Of a stretch of 64,000 bases of DNA, positions 9,104 through 17,245 are shown in pieces. The stretch's first letter is position 1. The number at the start of each line of letters is the position of its first letter. This stretch comes from Novosphingobium sp. ERN07 (GTDB lineage Bacteria; Pseudomonadota; Alphaproteobacteria; Sphingomonadales; Sphingomonadaceae), in the NCBI RefSeq assembly GCF_012641335.1, contig NZ_JABAID010000001.1, forward strand, positions 496,001 through 560,000, read 5' to 3'. Position numbers and translations under genes: made by a program. The notes below the pieces were generated by a model, which did not search any database, was not told the origin of the DNA, and saw only the letters and a program-made list of their open reading frames with translations.

Positions 9104-9612
9104 TCAAAAAAACCCTTTCCATCCGCCCCGTCGGCGAACGTGCCGAGGCGCCGAAGATCCAGAAGAAGGGTCGCGGCTGGGCCATTTCGGGTTCGCGCCT
9201 CGATGCGATTCATGACCGTGCGCGCCAGTTGCGCCGCGAGCCGGACGAGGCGCACCTCGCTCTGGCCGAGGAGCTGGCGAAGGAAGACCTCGGCAAGTAC
9301 AAGTTCAAGCGCTACGCCGTGATCGGCTCGGCCATCGTCGATTTCGGCTGCCAGCCGCTCAAGCTGGTCGTCGCGCTGGATCGCGGCGAGAACCCCGAGA
9401 TCGAACGCCGCCGCGATGCCAGCCTTGCCGAAGTCGGCCTCAAGGTCATCCGCTACGATGCCGCCGAAGTGCTCGGCGATCCCGAAGGCGCCTGCGCCGC
9501 CGTGCTGCGCGAGATGAAAGCTCGCTACGACGAGTTGCGCGCCGCCTCGCGGCCTGCGCGCCCCTCCTATTCGCGCTCCGGCGCCCGCCCGCAGCGCTCG
9601 CCTCGCGGTTGA
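9100..9612 (+). CDS. DUF559 (Vsr-like fold) protein within the suf operon
   Basis: The central part (about residues 65-145) matches the DUF559 endonuclease-like fold: YKFKRYAVIGSAIVDFGC, LKLVVALDRGENPEIERRRD and LKVIRYDAAEVL. In typical family members the segments read RQ..IG..IVDF and VVELDG.QH. Here the Gln is Tyr, the acidic residue of VVELDG is Ala and the His is Asn, so nuclease activity is doubtful. The N-terminus (1-60) is a basic Lys/Arg-rich extension and the C-terminus is a short Arg/Ser/Pro tail. It sits between sufB and sufC with overlaps on both sides, so it is co-expressed with the Fe-S machinery. Its role there is unknown. Confidence 0.75.
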   Translation: MIKKTLSIRPVGERAEAPKIQKKGRGWAISGSRLDAIHDRARQLRREPDEAHLALAEELAKEDLGKYKFKRYAVIGSAIVDFGCQPLKLVVALDRGENPEIERRRDASLAEVGLKVIRYDAAEVLGDPEGACAAVLREMKARYDELRAASRPARPSYSRSGARPQRSPRG

Positions 9613-9623
9613 AAGTGATGACG

Positions 9624-10367
9624 ATGCTCAAGATTGAAAACCTTCAGGCCACCGTGGCCGACAAGCCGATCCTCAAGGGTCTTTCTCTCACCATCAACGC
9701 GGGTGAAATTCACGCAATCATGGGGCCGAACGGCGCGGGCAAATCCACGCTCGGCTACACCCTCGGCGGGCGTCCCGGTTATGAAGTGACCGGTGGCAGC
9801 GCCACGCTGGATGGCACGGACCTGTTCGAACTGGAACCGCACGAACGCGCTGCCGCTGGCCTGTTCTTGGGCTTTCAGTATCCGGTTGAAATCCCTGGCG
9901 TCTCCTTCGTCCAGTTCCTGCGTGAATCCGCCAATGCCCAGCGCAAGGCGCGCGGTGAAGCCCCGCTTTCCGGCGGCGAATTTCTCAAGCTGGCCAAGGA
10001 AAAGGCCGCCTTGCTGCGCATGGACATGGAGATGCTCAAGCGCCCGGTGAACGTCGGCTTTTCGGGCGGTGAAAAGAAGCGCGCCGAAATGGTGCAGATG
10101 GGCATCCTCGATCCCAAGATCGCGATTCTGGACGAGACGGACTCCGGCCTCGATATCGATGCGCTGCGCATCTGCGGCGAAGGCATCAACGCGATCATGC
10201 GCAAGCCCGACAAGGCCGTGCTGCTGATCACGCACTATCAGCGCCTGCTTGATTACGTGAAACCCGATTTCGTCCACGTCCTCGCCGGTGGCCGCATCGT
10301 GCGCACCGGCGGCCCTGAACTCGCGCTCGAACTAGAAGAGCAGGGCTACGAGGCCGTGGCGGCATGA
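9624..10367 (+). CDS. sufC: Fe-S cluster assembly ATPase SufC
   Basis: This is the ABC-type ATPase of the SufBCD complex; it is soluble and drives conformational changes of SufB-SufD rather than transport. The 247-aa protein shows Walker A GPNGAGKST, a Q-loop in GFQYPVEIPG, the signature FSGGEKKRAE, Walker B IAILDETDSGLD and the H-loop LLITHYQRLL. The start at MLKIENLQA places a GAAAG ribosome site 8 nt upstream; ATG 9618 and TTG 9609 are alternatives. The TTG would overlap the DUF559 stop. Its own stop overlaps the sufD start by 4 nt. Confidence 0.96.
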   Translation: MLKIENLQATVADKPILKGLSLTINAGEIHAIMGPNGAGKSTLGYTLGGRPGYEVTGGSATLDGTDLFELEPHERAAAGLFLGFQYPVEIPGVSFVQFLRESANAQRKARGEAPLSGGEFLKLAKEKAALLRMDMEMLKRPVNVGFSGGEKKRAEMVQMGILDPKIAILDETDSGLDIDALRICGEGINAIMRKPDKAVLLITHYQRLLDYVKPDFVHVLAGGRIVRTGGPELALELEEQGYEAVAA

Positions 10368-11101
10368 AGCAGGCGCTCACCCTGCCAACGCGCAAGGACG
10401 AAGCGTATCGCTATGCCGACCTTGCCGCGCTGGAAACGCTGTGGCCTCTGCCGGTGCAGGACATTCGCGTGGCAGCGGGCGAACAGGGCGCGCTGGCCGT
10501 TGTGCTGGATGGCGCAAACGATGCCGCGCGCGATATCGCGATTACGCTGGAAGACGGCGCAGAGTTCGATTTGCGCCTGCTCCATGCAGGGTCTGCCTAT
10601 CGCCGCATCGCCGTCAGCGTTTCTCTGGGTAAGGGCGCGAAGTTCCACCTTGGCGCGGCGCAGATTGCAGGCGGTGACCAGACGGTAGAGATCGTCACCG
10701 AAGTCACCCACGCGGAACCGGACGCGGTATCCAGTCAGGTCGTGCGCTCCGTTTTGGGTGGCAAGTCCACCGGCACTTACCTCGGCAAAGTCGTGGTCGC
10801 GCGCGGGGCTATCGGCACTGATGGTTCGCAATCCATCCGAGCCATGCTGCTGGATCGCACCGCCACGGCCAACGCCCGCCCCGAACTCGAAATCTATGCC
10901 GACGACGTGAAGTGCGCGCATGGCTGTGCTGTGGGCGAACTCGATCCGCAGGGCCTCTTCTACCTTGCCCAGCGCGGGTTGCCGCCCGCGCTTGCCAAGA
11001 AGCTCATGCTGCAAGCCTTCATTGCGGAAGCCTTTGTGGGTGCCGCTGACGAAGAAGCGCTGACCGACGCTGCGCTCAAGGCGCTTGAGGCGGTGTTGTG
11101 A
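10364..11101 (+). CDS. sufD: Fe-S cluster assembly protein SufD (short form)
   Basis: This is a SufB paralogue that pairs with SufB on the SufC dimer and is involved in iron acquisition for the cluster. The protein has 245 aa, much shorter than the roughly 420 aa of E. coli SufD; the N-terminal part is largely missing and the beta-helix core is retained. The conserved C-terminal block CAHGCAVGELDPQGLFYLAQRG is intact and includes the His that corresponds to the functionally important His of E. coli SufD. The N-terminus MKQALTLPTRKDEAYRYADL keeps the usual SufD entry motif. Coupling is by ATGA with sufC and GTGA with sufS. Confidence 0.93.
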   Translation: MKQALTLPTRKDEAYRYADLAALETLWPLPVQDIRVAAGEQGALAVVLDGANDAARDIAITLEDGAEFDLRLLHAGSAYRRIAVSVSLGKGAKFHLGAAQIAGGDQTVEIVTEVTHAEPDAVSSQVVRSVLGGKSTGTYLGKVVVARGAIGTDGSQSIRAMLLDRTATANARPELEIYADDVKCAHGCAVGELDPQGLFYLAQRGLPPALAKKLMLQAFIAEAFVGAADEEALTDAALKALEAVL

Positions 11102-12411
11102 CCCAGCCCGTCACCGCCAACAATACCCTGCACCCCCGCGAAGGCGGGGGCCTCAGGCAACCAAGCGCCACGTCTCCTGAGGCCGCCGCCTCCAAAGTAT
11201 CTTCAGGCGCGGGGGCGCAGGTTGCTTCGATCTGGCCCGGCCTCGCCAACCCCGATGGCACCCGCTGGCACTACCTCGATACCGCCGCTACTGCGCAGAA
11301 GCCGCAAGTGGTGATCGACGCCATGACCCGCGCTCTCGGCAGCGACTACGCCACCGTCCATCGCGGCGTCTATGCCCGCTCGGCCGACATGACGCTGGCC
11401 TTTGAATGTGCCCGCCGCAAGGTTGCGGGCCTGATCGGCGGCGCGGAAAACGAACTGGTGTTTACGCGCGGCGCTACCGAGGCAATCAACCTCGTCGCAC
11501 AGACCTGGGGGCAGCAGAACCTCAAGGCGGGCGACCGCATCCTCATTTCCACGCTCGAACACCACGCCAACATCGTGCCGTGGCAGATGCTGCGGGATCG
11601 CACTGGCGTTGATATCGACGTGTGCCCACTGACCGAAGACGGGCAGATCGATTTAGACGCGGCACAGCGTATGCTAACGCCTGCGCACAAGCTGGTCGCC
11701 TTCGCGCACGTGTCAAACGTGCTCGGCTCGGTGCTCGATGCGCCCCGCGCTGTGGCGCTCGCGCACAATGTCGGCGCAAAAATCCTGCTCGATGGCTGCC
11801 AGTCCGTCGCGCGGCTGACGGTAGACGTAAAGGCGCTGGACGCCGATTTCTACGTCTTCTCCGCGCACAAACTCTATGGCCCAACCGGCATCGGCGCGCT
11901 CTGGGTCAAGGCGGACATTCTCGACGCCATGCCCCCGTGGCAGGGCGGCGGCGCGATGATCGACAAGGTGACGTTCGAGCGCACCACATATGCCCCCGCG
12001 CCGCAGCGCTTCGAAGCTGGCACCCCTGCTATCGTCGAAGCCATTGGCTTTGGCGCGGCGGTGGATTTCGTGACAGCGCAAGGCCTTCCTGCGATCCACG
12101 CACACGAATGCGAACTGGTCGCCAAGGCGCGCGAAGCGCTGGGCCGGATGAACTCGGTCAAGCTGTTCGGACCGGAAGACAGCGCGGGCATCCTCAGCTT
12201 CGCGATCGAAGGCGTGCACCCGCACGATCTGGGCACCATCCTTGACGAGGAAGGCGTTGCTATCCGCGCCGGGCACCACTGCGCGCAACCTTTGATGGCG
12301 CACCTTGGGGTGCCCGCCACGGCCCGCGCCAGCTTCGGCATCTACAGCGATGAAAGCGATATCGCCGTGCTCGTGCGCGGCATCGAGAGGACCATGAGGA
12401 TTTTCGGATGA
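11098..12411 (+). CDS. sufS: Cysteine desulfurase SufS with a repeat-derived N-terminal extension
   Basis: This PLP enzyme takes sulfur from cysteine and hands it to the Suf scaffold. The 437-aa protein has the PLP-lysine motif SAHKLYGPTGIGALW, the active-site cysteine in RAGHHCAQPLM, and TLEHHANIVPW. It is about 30 residues longer than usual: the normal N-terminus would begin near ASIWPGL, followed by HYLDTAATAQKP. The only usable start I see is the GTG overlapping the sufD stop (GTGA), and residues 5-35 are encoded by a REP-like palindrome at 11131-11186. The extension is therefore probably acquired sequence tolerated at the N-terminus. Catalytic residues are complete. Confidence 0.94.
   Translation: MTQPVTANNTLHPREGGGLRQPSATSPEAAASKVSSGAGAQVASIWPGLANPDGTRWHYLDTAATAQKPQVVIDAMTRALGSDYATVHRGVYARSADMTLAFECARRKVAGLIGGAENELVFTRGATEAINLVAQTWGQQNLKAGDRILISTLEHHANIVPWQMLRDRTGVDIDVCPLTEDGQIDLDAAQRMLTPAHKLVAFAHVSNVLGSVLDAPRAVALAHNVGAKILLDGCQSVARLTVDVKALDADFYVFSAHKLYGPTGIGALWVKADILDAMPPWQGGGAMIDKVTFERTTYAPAPQRFEAGTPAIVEAIGFGAAVDFVTAQGLPAIHAHECELVAKAREALGRMNSVKLFGPEDSAGILSFAIEGVHPHDLGTILDEEGVAIRAGHHCAQPLMAHLGVPATARASFGIYSDESDIAVLVRGIERTMRIFG
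11131..11186. repeat. REP-like palindromic element inside the sufS coding sequence
   Basis: It consists of two stems. CCCCCGC-GAAG-GCGGGGG lies at 11133-11150, and GGCCTCAGG pairs with CCTGAGGCC across a 17-18 nt spacer up to about 11186. Such C-rich hairpins with a GAAG/CTTC loop resemble dispersed extragenic palindromes of sphingomonads and Caulobacter, but here it is read in frame as residues of SufS. Confidence 0.75.
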
Positions 12412-12890
12412 GCGAGAATGATCCCAAGTTCGCCGTCGAGGAAGTGGAAGCCGTGTCTGCTCCCAAGCGCGCCTTCGTTGAAGACGCGCCCGAAGAAACA
12501 GCGGCGCAGAAGCTTGATCGCAAGCGCGACTATCTGGAAGGCTTCCTTGCCGCAAAGCCCGAAGGCGTCACCCCTGGCGAACCGGGCGGCGATATCTATG
12601 AAGGCGTGGTGAGCGCGCTGAAGGAAATCTTCGATCCCGAAATCCCGGTCAACATCTATGACCTCGGCCTGATCTATGGCGTTGACGTATCGCCTGATTC
12701 CGATGTCGTCGTCACGATGACGCTGACCACGCCGCACTGTCCGGTGGCCGAATCGATGCCGGGCGAAGTGGAACTGCGCGTTTCTGCGGTCCCCGGTGTA
12801 CGCGACGCCGAAGTGAACCTCGTCTGGGATCCGCCGTGGGATCCGCAGAAGATGAGCGATGAAGCCAAGCTTGAGCTGGGAATGCTCTGA
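12408..12890 (+). CDS. SufT-like MIP18/DUF59 Fe-S assembly protein
   Basis: This is a small cytoplasmic maturation factor of the MIP18/PaaD family, commonly the SufT gene of suf operons, thought to help cluster transfer to targets. The 160-aa protein has an acidic, disordered N-terminus (residues 1-60) and then the DUF59 domain with DPEIPVNIYDLGLIY, the Cys in TPHCPVAESMP and the terminal VWDPPWDPQKMSDEAK block. The start overlaps the sufS stop by 4 nt (ATGA). The extended N-terminal region is common in alphaproteobacterial members. Confidence 0.9.
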   Translation: MSENDPKFAVEEVEAVSAPKRAFVEDAPEETAAQKLDRKRDYLEGFLAAKPEGVTPGEPGGDIYEGVVSALKEIFDPEIPVNIYDLGLIYGVDVSPDSDVVVTMTLTTPHCPVAESMPGEVELRVSAVPGVRDAEVNLVWDPPWDPQKMSDEAKLELGML

Positions 12891-12913
12891 ACGCTCCCCA
12901 TATAGGTGAAGCC

Positions 12914-13276
12914 ATGACCACCGAAGTGAAAGTCCGCCGCCCCCGTCCCGCTGCCGTGATCCTCACGCCCAGCGCCGAAGCGCGTGTGGCGCATCTGATG
13001 GACACCGCCCCCGAAGGCGCCATCGGCGTAAAGCTGTCCACCCCGCGCCGGGGCTGCTCTGGCCTTGCCTACTCGGTCGATTACGTCACGCAAGCCAATC
13101 CGCTGGACGAAAAGATCGAAACCCCCGGCGGCCTGTTCTTCATCGACAGCGCATCGGTGCTTTACCTGATCGGCAGCACGATGGACTGGCAGGAAGACGA
13201 TTTCACCGCCGGTTTCGTGTTCCAGAACCCGAACGCCAAGGGCGCCTGCGGCTGCGGCGAAAGCTTTACGGTCTAA
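12914..13276 (+). CDS. sufA: A-type Fe-S carrier SufA/IscA
   Basis: This is the last gene of the suf operon, 23 nt after the sufT-like gene. A-type carriers receive clusters from SufBCD and pass them to apoproteins. The 120-aa protein carries the three ligand cysteines in RRGCSGLAY and GACGCGES near the C-terminus, plus the FFIDSASVLYLIGSTMDW block. The length is normal. Its stop overlaps the convergent TerB-like gene by 4 nt, so transcription from the two strands meets here without an obvious terminator. Confidence 0.95.
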   Translation: MTTEVKVRRPRPAAVILTPSAEARVAHLMDTAPEGAIGVKLSTPRRGCSGLAYSVDYVTQANPLDEKIETPGGLFFIDSASVLYLIGSTMDWQEDDFTAGFVFQNPNAKGACGCGESFTV

Positions 13277-14232
13277 GCTTCGGCCAAAAACCGCAGCAAA
13301 GCCTGATCGAGCGCATCGACCTCGTTGTTGGCATCGATCCGCGCCTGCAACCAAGTGCTCTCGGCATCGGTCACCGCGTGATCCTGCGCCGCCTCGGCAA
13401 ACACATCGCGGGTGGGCTGCTTGCGGCCAAAGCCCACATCGCGCAGCGCCTGTGCAAAGCTGCTGACATCGGTCCGGGCCATGCGGCCAAAGAACTTGCC
13501 GATATGGCTGCCACGATCATTCATGAATGCTTCCAGCTCCGCCGCGCGCTCGCGCGTCAGCCCTTTCGCGCCATTCCAGCCTTGCAGATAGTTCCCCACG
13601 CCTTGCACGAACAGGCGCTCCCACGCGGGCGCATTGTCTGCCCCCAGCGTCGCGTCCTTCAGCCGGAACAGCATTTCCGCCTCGCGTCGGCTCACGCCTG
13701 CGGGGCGCTCCCCGCCGGAAGCGAAGATCGTGCGGCGAATGAGCGTGCATTCGGCAGGAGAGATCACGCCCGGCAGCAACTCGCCACCACACCGCGTCGG
13801 CCCTTCACCGGTCAGCACTTCGCGCTCGATCTGCTGCAGCACAAAAACCCGCAACCCGTCCGGCGCGGATTCGGCCTTTTCCAGCACGCGCACCAGCAGT
13901 TCCAGTTCGGTCAGGCTGCCCACCTTGCCATCGTGCGATACGCGCTCGATCAGCCAGCGCGCATTGTCGACCGAGATGTGGCCTTTGGGCGCGGCGGTGT
14001 TCACCACGAACTCGACCAGCGCCTCGATAAAGAAGTCCGACCATTCGCGCGTCGGCTCGGCGATCTGGTCGTTGAGGATGAAGATGGCCTCGGCCTCTTC
14101 GGGGTCGATGCGCCCATCGGGCCACGCGGCACGGCGTAGCGCCAGAATTTCCTGTGCGGAGATCGCGCTGTCTTCAGCGGCCTGCGCGGCCAGAGCGCGG
14201 AAATGCAAGGTCATGCGTGTTCGGTCCCTCAA
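13273..14232 (-). CDS. TerB-like helical protein of unknown function
   Basis: I do not recognise a specific function. The 319-aa protein is all-helical in appearance and contains repeated acidic segments of the kind AWPDGRIDPEEAEAIF (near residue 35) and HAVTDAESTWLQ (near residue 285). These resemble the metal-binding helical repeats of TerB-like proteins found in sphingomonads. There is no signal peptide or membrane segment, so it is probably cytoplasmic. ATG at 14214 (MTLHFRAL) is an equally good start. It is convergent with sufA and follows the TauE exporter on the same strand after about 35 nt. Confidence 0.6.
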   Translation of the reverse strand: MRDRTRMTLHFRALAAQAAEDSAISAQEILALRRAAWPDGRIDPEEAEAIFILNDQIAEPTREWSDFFIEALVEFVVNTAAPKGHISVDNARWLIERVSHDGKVGSLTELELLVRVLEKAESAPDGLRVFVLQQIEREVLTGEGPTRCGGELLPGVISPAECTLIRRTIFASGGERPAGVSRREAEMLFRLKDATLGADNAPAWERLFVQGVGNYLQGWNGAKGLTRERAAELEAFMNDRGSHIGKFFGRMARTDVSSFAQALRDVGFGRKQPTRDVFAEAAQDHAVTDAESTWLQARIDANNEVDALDQALLRFLAEA

Positions 14233-14266
14233 GCGTCCAATCGCAGCCTGACTTAAGGGAAACCGC

Positions 14267-14923
14267 TTAATTTGGCGTTATCAGCCGCACGACCGCCATC
14301 AACGCCGACATCGCCAACAGGAACCCCACGAACCCCCGCCAAGCCGCATCGCTCACCTTGCCGAACGCCATAGTGCCCAGATGATTGCCCGCCAGCACCG
14401 GCCCGAACAACAGGAGTGCGAACAGTGCATCGCGCCACGAAGCCAGCCCCAGCGCCAAGGCCGCCACCGTGCTGGCAACAGATGTCAGCAGAAACACGGT
14501 GAGCATCGAAGCTCGCGCCACGTCACGCGGAATCGGGCGGCGCAAGTAGTACGGCACCACGGGCGGCCCCGGCATTCCGGCAAAGCCCGTCAGAAGCCCC
14601 GCCGCCGCGCCTGTCAAACCTGTCTTGATCCTGCCCGGCGCGTGCCCCGGCTTTGCAGGCAGCAGCACCAGCACGAAAGCCGCAATCGCCACGCCCGCTA
14701 TCAGCACCCGCGCCAACCCCGGCGGCGTGGCGAACAGCACAACTAGCCCCACCGGCGTCAGCAGCATCGCCGTCCCGCCGATCACGCCCGCGCTTGTCTC
14801 GCCCGCGTTCCACACCTTGCGCGCGCCAACCAGCCCGATCAGCAGCCCCAGCATGTTCGATACGACCACCGCCTCTCCCGGAGAGATCACCAGCCCGATC
14901 AGCGGCACCAGCAGGATCGCCAT
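14267..14923 (-). CDS. TauE/SafE family sulfite or sulfonate exporter
   Basis: This is an inner-membrane permease with several hydrophobic helices and the repeated family motif seen as PLIGLVISPGEAVVVSNMLG and TGFAGMPGPPVVPYYL. The ATG at 14923 gives only 218 aa and lacks the first helix. The open frame continues upstream to a TGA at 15041-15043 and encodes the missing helix LCALAAFVAAFARGLAGFG, but contains no ATG, GTG or TTG. A CTG at 15016 overlapping the thrS stop (CTGA) would give 249 aa, the usual family length. The substrate is not determined by sequence. Confidence 0.85.
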   Translation of the reverse strand: MAILLVPLIGLVISPGEAVVVSNMLGLLIGLVGARKVWNAGETSAGVIGGTAMLLTPVGLVVLFATPPGLARVLIAGVAIAAFVLVLLPAKPGHAPGRIKTGLTGAAAGLLTGFAGMPGPPVVPYYLRRPIPRDVARASMLTVFLLTSVASTVAALALGLASWRDALFALLLFGPVLAGNHLGTMAFGKVSDAAWRGFVGFLLAMSALMAVVRLITPN

Positions 14924-15012
14924 GCCAAACCCCGCGAGCCCGCGCGCAAAGGCGGCAACGAAAGCCGCCAGCGCGCAAAGGCCGAGCGAAAGGAGCGGCA
15001 GGCCGAGCGCAG

Positions 15013-17007
15013 TCAGGCCTTCAGATCCGGCGCAAGCGCTTCACCCTTCAACAAGGCAATCGCTTCGTCCAGCGGCATCACCTTCTGGTGCTGTTCGCCC
15101 AGAATGCGGATCGCCACGGTACCTTCCTCGGCCTCGCGCTTGCCCACCACCAGCAGGTAGGGAACCTTCTGCAGCGAATGTTCGCGCACCTTGTAGTTGA
15201 TCTTCTCGTTGCGCAGGTCACTTTCAGCGCGGATGCCCGCTGCCTTCAGCTTGGCAAGCGCTTCCGTGGCATAATCATCCGCGTCCGAAACGATAGTCGC
15301 CACCACCGCCTGCACCGGGGCCAGCCACACCGGCAGACGCCCGGCAAAATGCTCGATCAGGATGCCGATGAAGCGTTCGTAGCTGCCAAAGATCGCGCGG
15401 TGCAGCATGACTGGGCGGTGCTTCTCGCCATCCTCGCCCACATAGTTCGCATCAAGCCGTTCGGGCAGAACGCGGTCAGACTGGATCGTGCCCACCTGCC
15501 AGGTGCGGCCAATCGCATCGGTCAGGTGCCATTCCAGCTTGGGCGCATAGAACGCGCCTTCGCCGGGCAGTTCTTCCCAGCCATACTCTTCGGTGGCCAG
15601 CCCTGCGCGCACCACGGCAGCGCGCAGTTCGGCCTCGGCCTTGTCCCACATTTCCTCGGTGCCGAACCGCTTTTCCGGGCGCAGCGCCAGCTTGATCGAA
15701 TAGGTAAAGCCGAAGTGCTTGTAGACGCGGTCGGCCAGTTCGCAGAAGGCCTGCACTTCGTCCACGATCTGGTCTTCGCGGCAGAAGATATGCGCATCGT
15801 CCTGCGTGAACTGGCGCACGCGCATCAGCCCGTGCAGCGCGCCGTGCGGTTCGTTGCGGTGGCAGCAGCCGTTTTCGTACAGCCGCATCGGCAGATCGCG
15901 ATACGATTTCAGCCCCTGCCGGAAGATCAGCACATGCGCCGGGCAGTTCATCGGCTTCAAGGCCATCCAGTCGGCCTCACCGCTGATAACCGGGCCTTCG
16001 TCGTCCACGTTCGGCACTTCATCGGGGATCACGAACATGTTTTCGCGATACTTGCCCCAGTGACCGGATTGCTCCCACTGGCGCGCGTCCATAACCTGCG
16101 GGGTCTTCACCTCGCGATAGCCCGCGCCATCGATCGCGCGGCGCATATAGGCTTCCAGCTCGCGCCAGATCAGATAGCCCTTGGGATGCCAGAACACGCT
16201 GCCGTGCGCTTCGGCCTGAAGGTGGAACAGGTCCATCTCGCCTCCCAGCTTGCGATGGTCGCGCTTGGCCGCCTCTTCCAGCCGCGTCATATGCGCATCA
16301 AGCTGCTTCTTGTTCAGCCAGCCCGTGCCGTAAATGCGCGAAAGCATCGCGTTGTTTTGGTCGCCGCGCCAATAGGCGCCCGAAACCCGCGTCAGCTTGA
16401 ACGCATTGGGATCAAGCTTGCCGGTCGATGGCAGATGCGGTCCCCGGCACATGTCGAGCCAGTCATCGCCCGACCAGTAAACTGTCAGCGGCTCATCCCC
16501 CGGCAGTTCCGCCGCCCATTCCGCCTTGAAGCTTTCGCCCTGCTGCTTCCAGCGCGAAATCAGTTGCTCGCGGCTCCACTCCTCGCGGCGCAGCGGCTTG
16601 TTCGCACCGATGATCTTGCGCATCTGCGCTTCGATCGCGGGCAGGTCCTCCTCGGTAAAGGGTCGCTCGGCAGGCGCGAAGTCGTAATAGAACCCGTCGT
16701 CCGTGCTGGGGCCAAACGTGATCTGCGTGCCCGGAAACAGCGCCTGCACCGCTTCGGCCAGAATGTGCGCATAGTCGTGCCGCGCCAGGTCCAGCGCCTC
16801 GGCCTCATCCTTCGCCGTCACCAGCGCCAGTTGCGCGTCAGCGGTAAAGGGCCGCGAAAGATCGACCAGTTCGCCATCCACCTTCGCCGCCAGCGCCGCC
16901 TTGGCAAGGCCGGGACCAATCGCAGCGGCAATGTCCGCCGGAGTGCTCCCCGGCGCAACTTCGCGTGACGAACCATCGGGCAGGGTGATCTTCAACAGTT
17001 CGGACAT
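15013..17007 (-). CDS. thrS: Threonyl-tRNA synthetase
   Basis: This essential cytoplasmic enzyme charges tRNA-Thr. The 664-aa protein has an N-terminal TGS domain (KITLPDGSSREVAPG), the editing/second domain around HDYAHILAEAVQALFPG, the class II catalytic core with MNCPAHVLIF and CHRNEPHGALHGLMRVRQF supplying zinc ligands, motif 3 in MLHRAIFGSYERF, and a C-terminal anticodon-binding domain. The start MSELLKI is preferred to an upstream in-frame GTG/ATG because it aligns with the family. A leader ORF with a Thr-codon run and alternative hairpins lies at 17008-17284 and probably attenuates transcription when charged tRNA-Thr is plentiful. Confidence 0.96.
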   Translation of the reverse strand: MSELLKITLPDGSSREVAPGSTPADIAAAIGPGLAKAALAAKVDGELVDLSRPFTADAQLALVTAKDEAEALDLARHDYAHILAEAVQALFPGTQITFGPSTDDGFYYDFAPAERPFTEEDLPAIEAQMRKIIGANKPLRREEWSREQLISRWKQQGESFKAEWAAELPGDEPLTVYWSGDDWLDMCRGPHLPSTGKLDPNAFKLTRVSGAYWRGDQNNAMLSRIYGTGWLNKKQLDAHMTRLEEAAKRDHRKLGGEMDLFHLQAEAHGSVFWHPKGYLIWRELEAYMRRAIDGAGYREVKTPQVMDARQWEQSGHWGKYRENMFVIPDEVPNVDDEGPVISGEADWMALKPMNCPAHVLIFRQGLKSYRDLPMRLYENGCCHRNEPHGALHGLMRVRQFTQDDAHIFCREDQIVDEVQAFCELADRVYKHFGFTYSIKLALRPEKRFGTEEMWDKAEAELRAAVVRAGLATEEYGWEELPGEGAFYAPKLEWHLTDAIGRTWQVGTIQSDRVLPERLDANYVGEDGEKHRPVMLHRAIFGSYERFIGILIEHFAGRLPVWLAPVQAVVATIVSDADDYATEALAKLKAAGIRAESDLRNEKINYKVREHSLQKVPYLLVVGKREAEEGTVAIRILGEQHQKVMPLDEAIALLKGEALAPDLKA

Positions 17008-17176
17008 CGGAAACTCTCTAACGCAATCTGGCCCTGACGTGATTTCGCCGGGGCCATTTGAACGGTGCCTTGCCACAGGAACGGCAACACCGAAAGGGCG
17101 CGCATCGGGATTTCAGATCGGTTCGGGAGGCGATGCGCAAACCCACCCGAACCGGGCGGCGGCATCGCGGCAGGGC
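17008..17176 (-). promoter_or_regulatory. thrS attenuator region with interleaved complementary segments
   Basis: On the minus strand, four segments follow the leader ORF: A (17154-17146, CGGTTCGGG), B (17138-17131, GCGCATCG), C (17127-17119, CCCGAACCG) and D (17107-17100, CGATGCGC). A pairs perfectly with C over 9 bp, and B pairs perfectly with D over 8 bp. Because the pairs interleave they exclude each other. The B:D stem runs into GCCCTTT, a weak terminator-like end. The end of the leader ORF (CCGGGGGCGG, 17201-17192) can also pair with the sequence overlapping A. This is the layout of an amino-acid attenuator. Confidence 0.65.
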
Positions 17177-17245
17177 TTAACCCAGCAGCAACCGCCCCCG
17201 GCTCGCGGGGGTAGTGGTTGTAGTGCGGGTGGTGCGCTGTGCCAT
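17177..17245 (-). CDS. Thr-rich leader peptide of thrS
   Basis: This short ORF on the thrS strand ends 169 nt before the thrS start. From the ATG at 17245 it encodes 22 aa containing RTTRTTTTTP, seven Thr within eight codons (ACC ACC CGC ACT ACA ACC ACT ACC). An in-frame ATG at 17284 would extend it to 35 aa. Neither start has a strong ribosome site. Its position just upstream of thrS and the following competing hairpins indicate that ribosome stalling at Thr codons senses charged tRNA-Thr. The peptide itself is unlikely to have another role. Confidence 0.7.
   Translation of the reverse strand: MAQRTTRTTTTTPASRGRLLLG

Noticed and set aside
14653..16968. Plus-strand ORF of 771 codons
   Set aside because: It is antisense to thrS and the TauE gene, with the skewed composition of a shadow frame and no domain.
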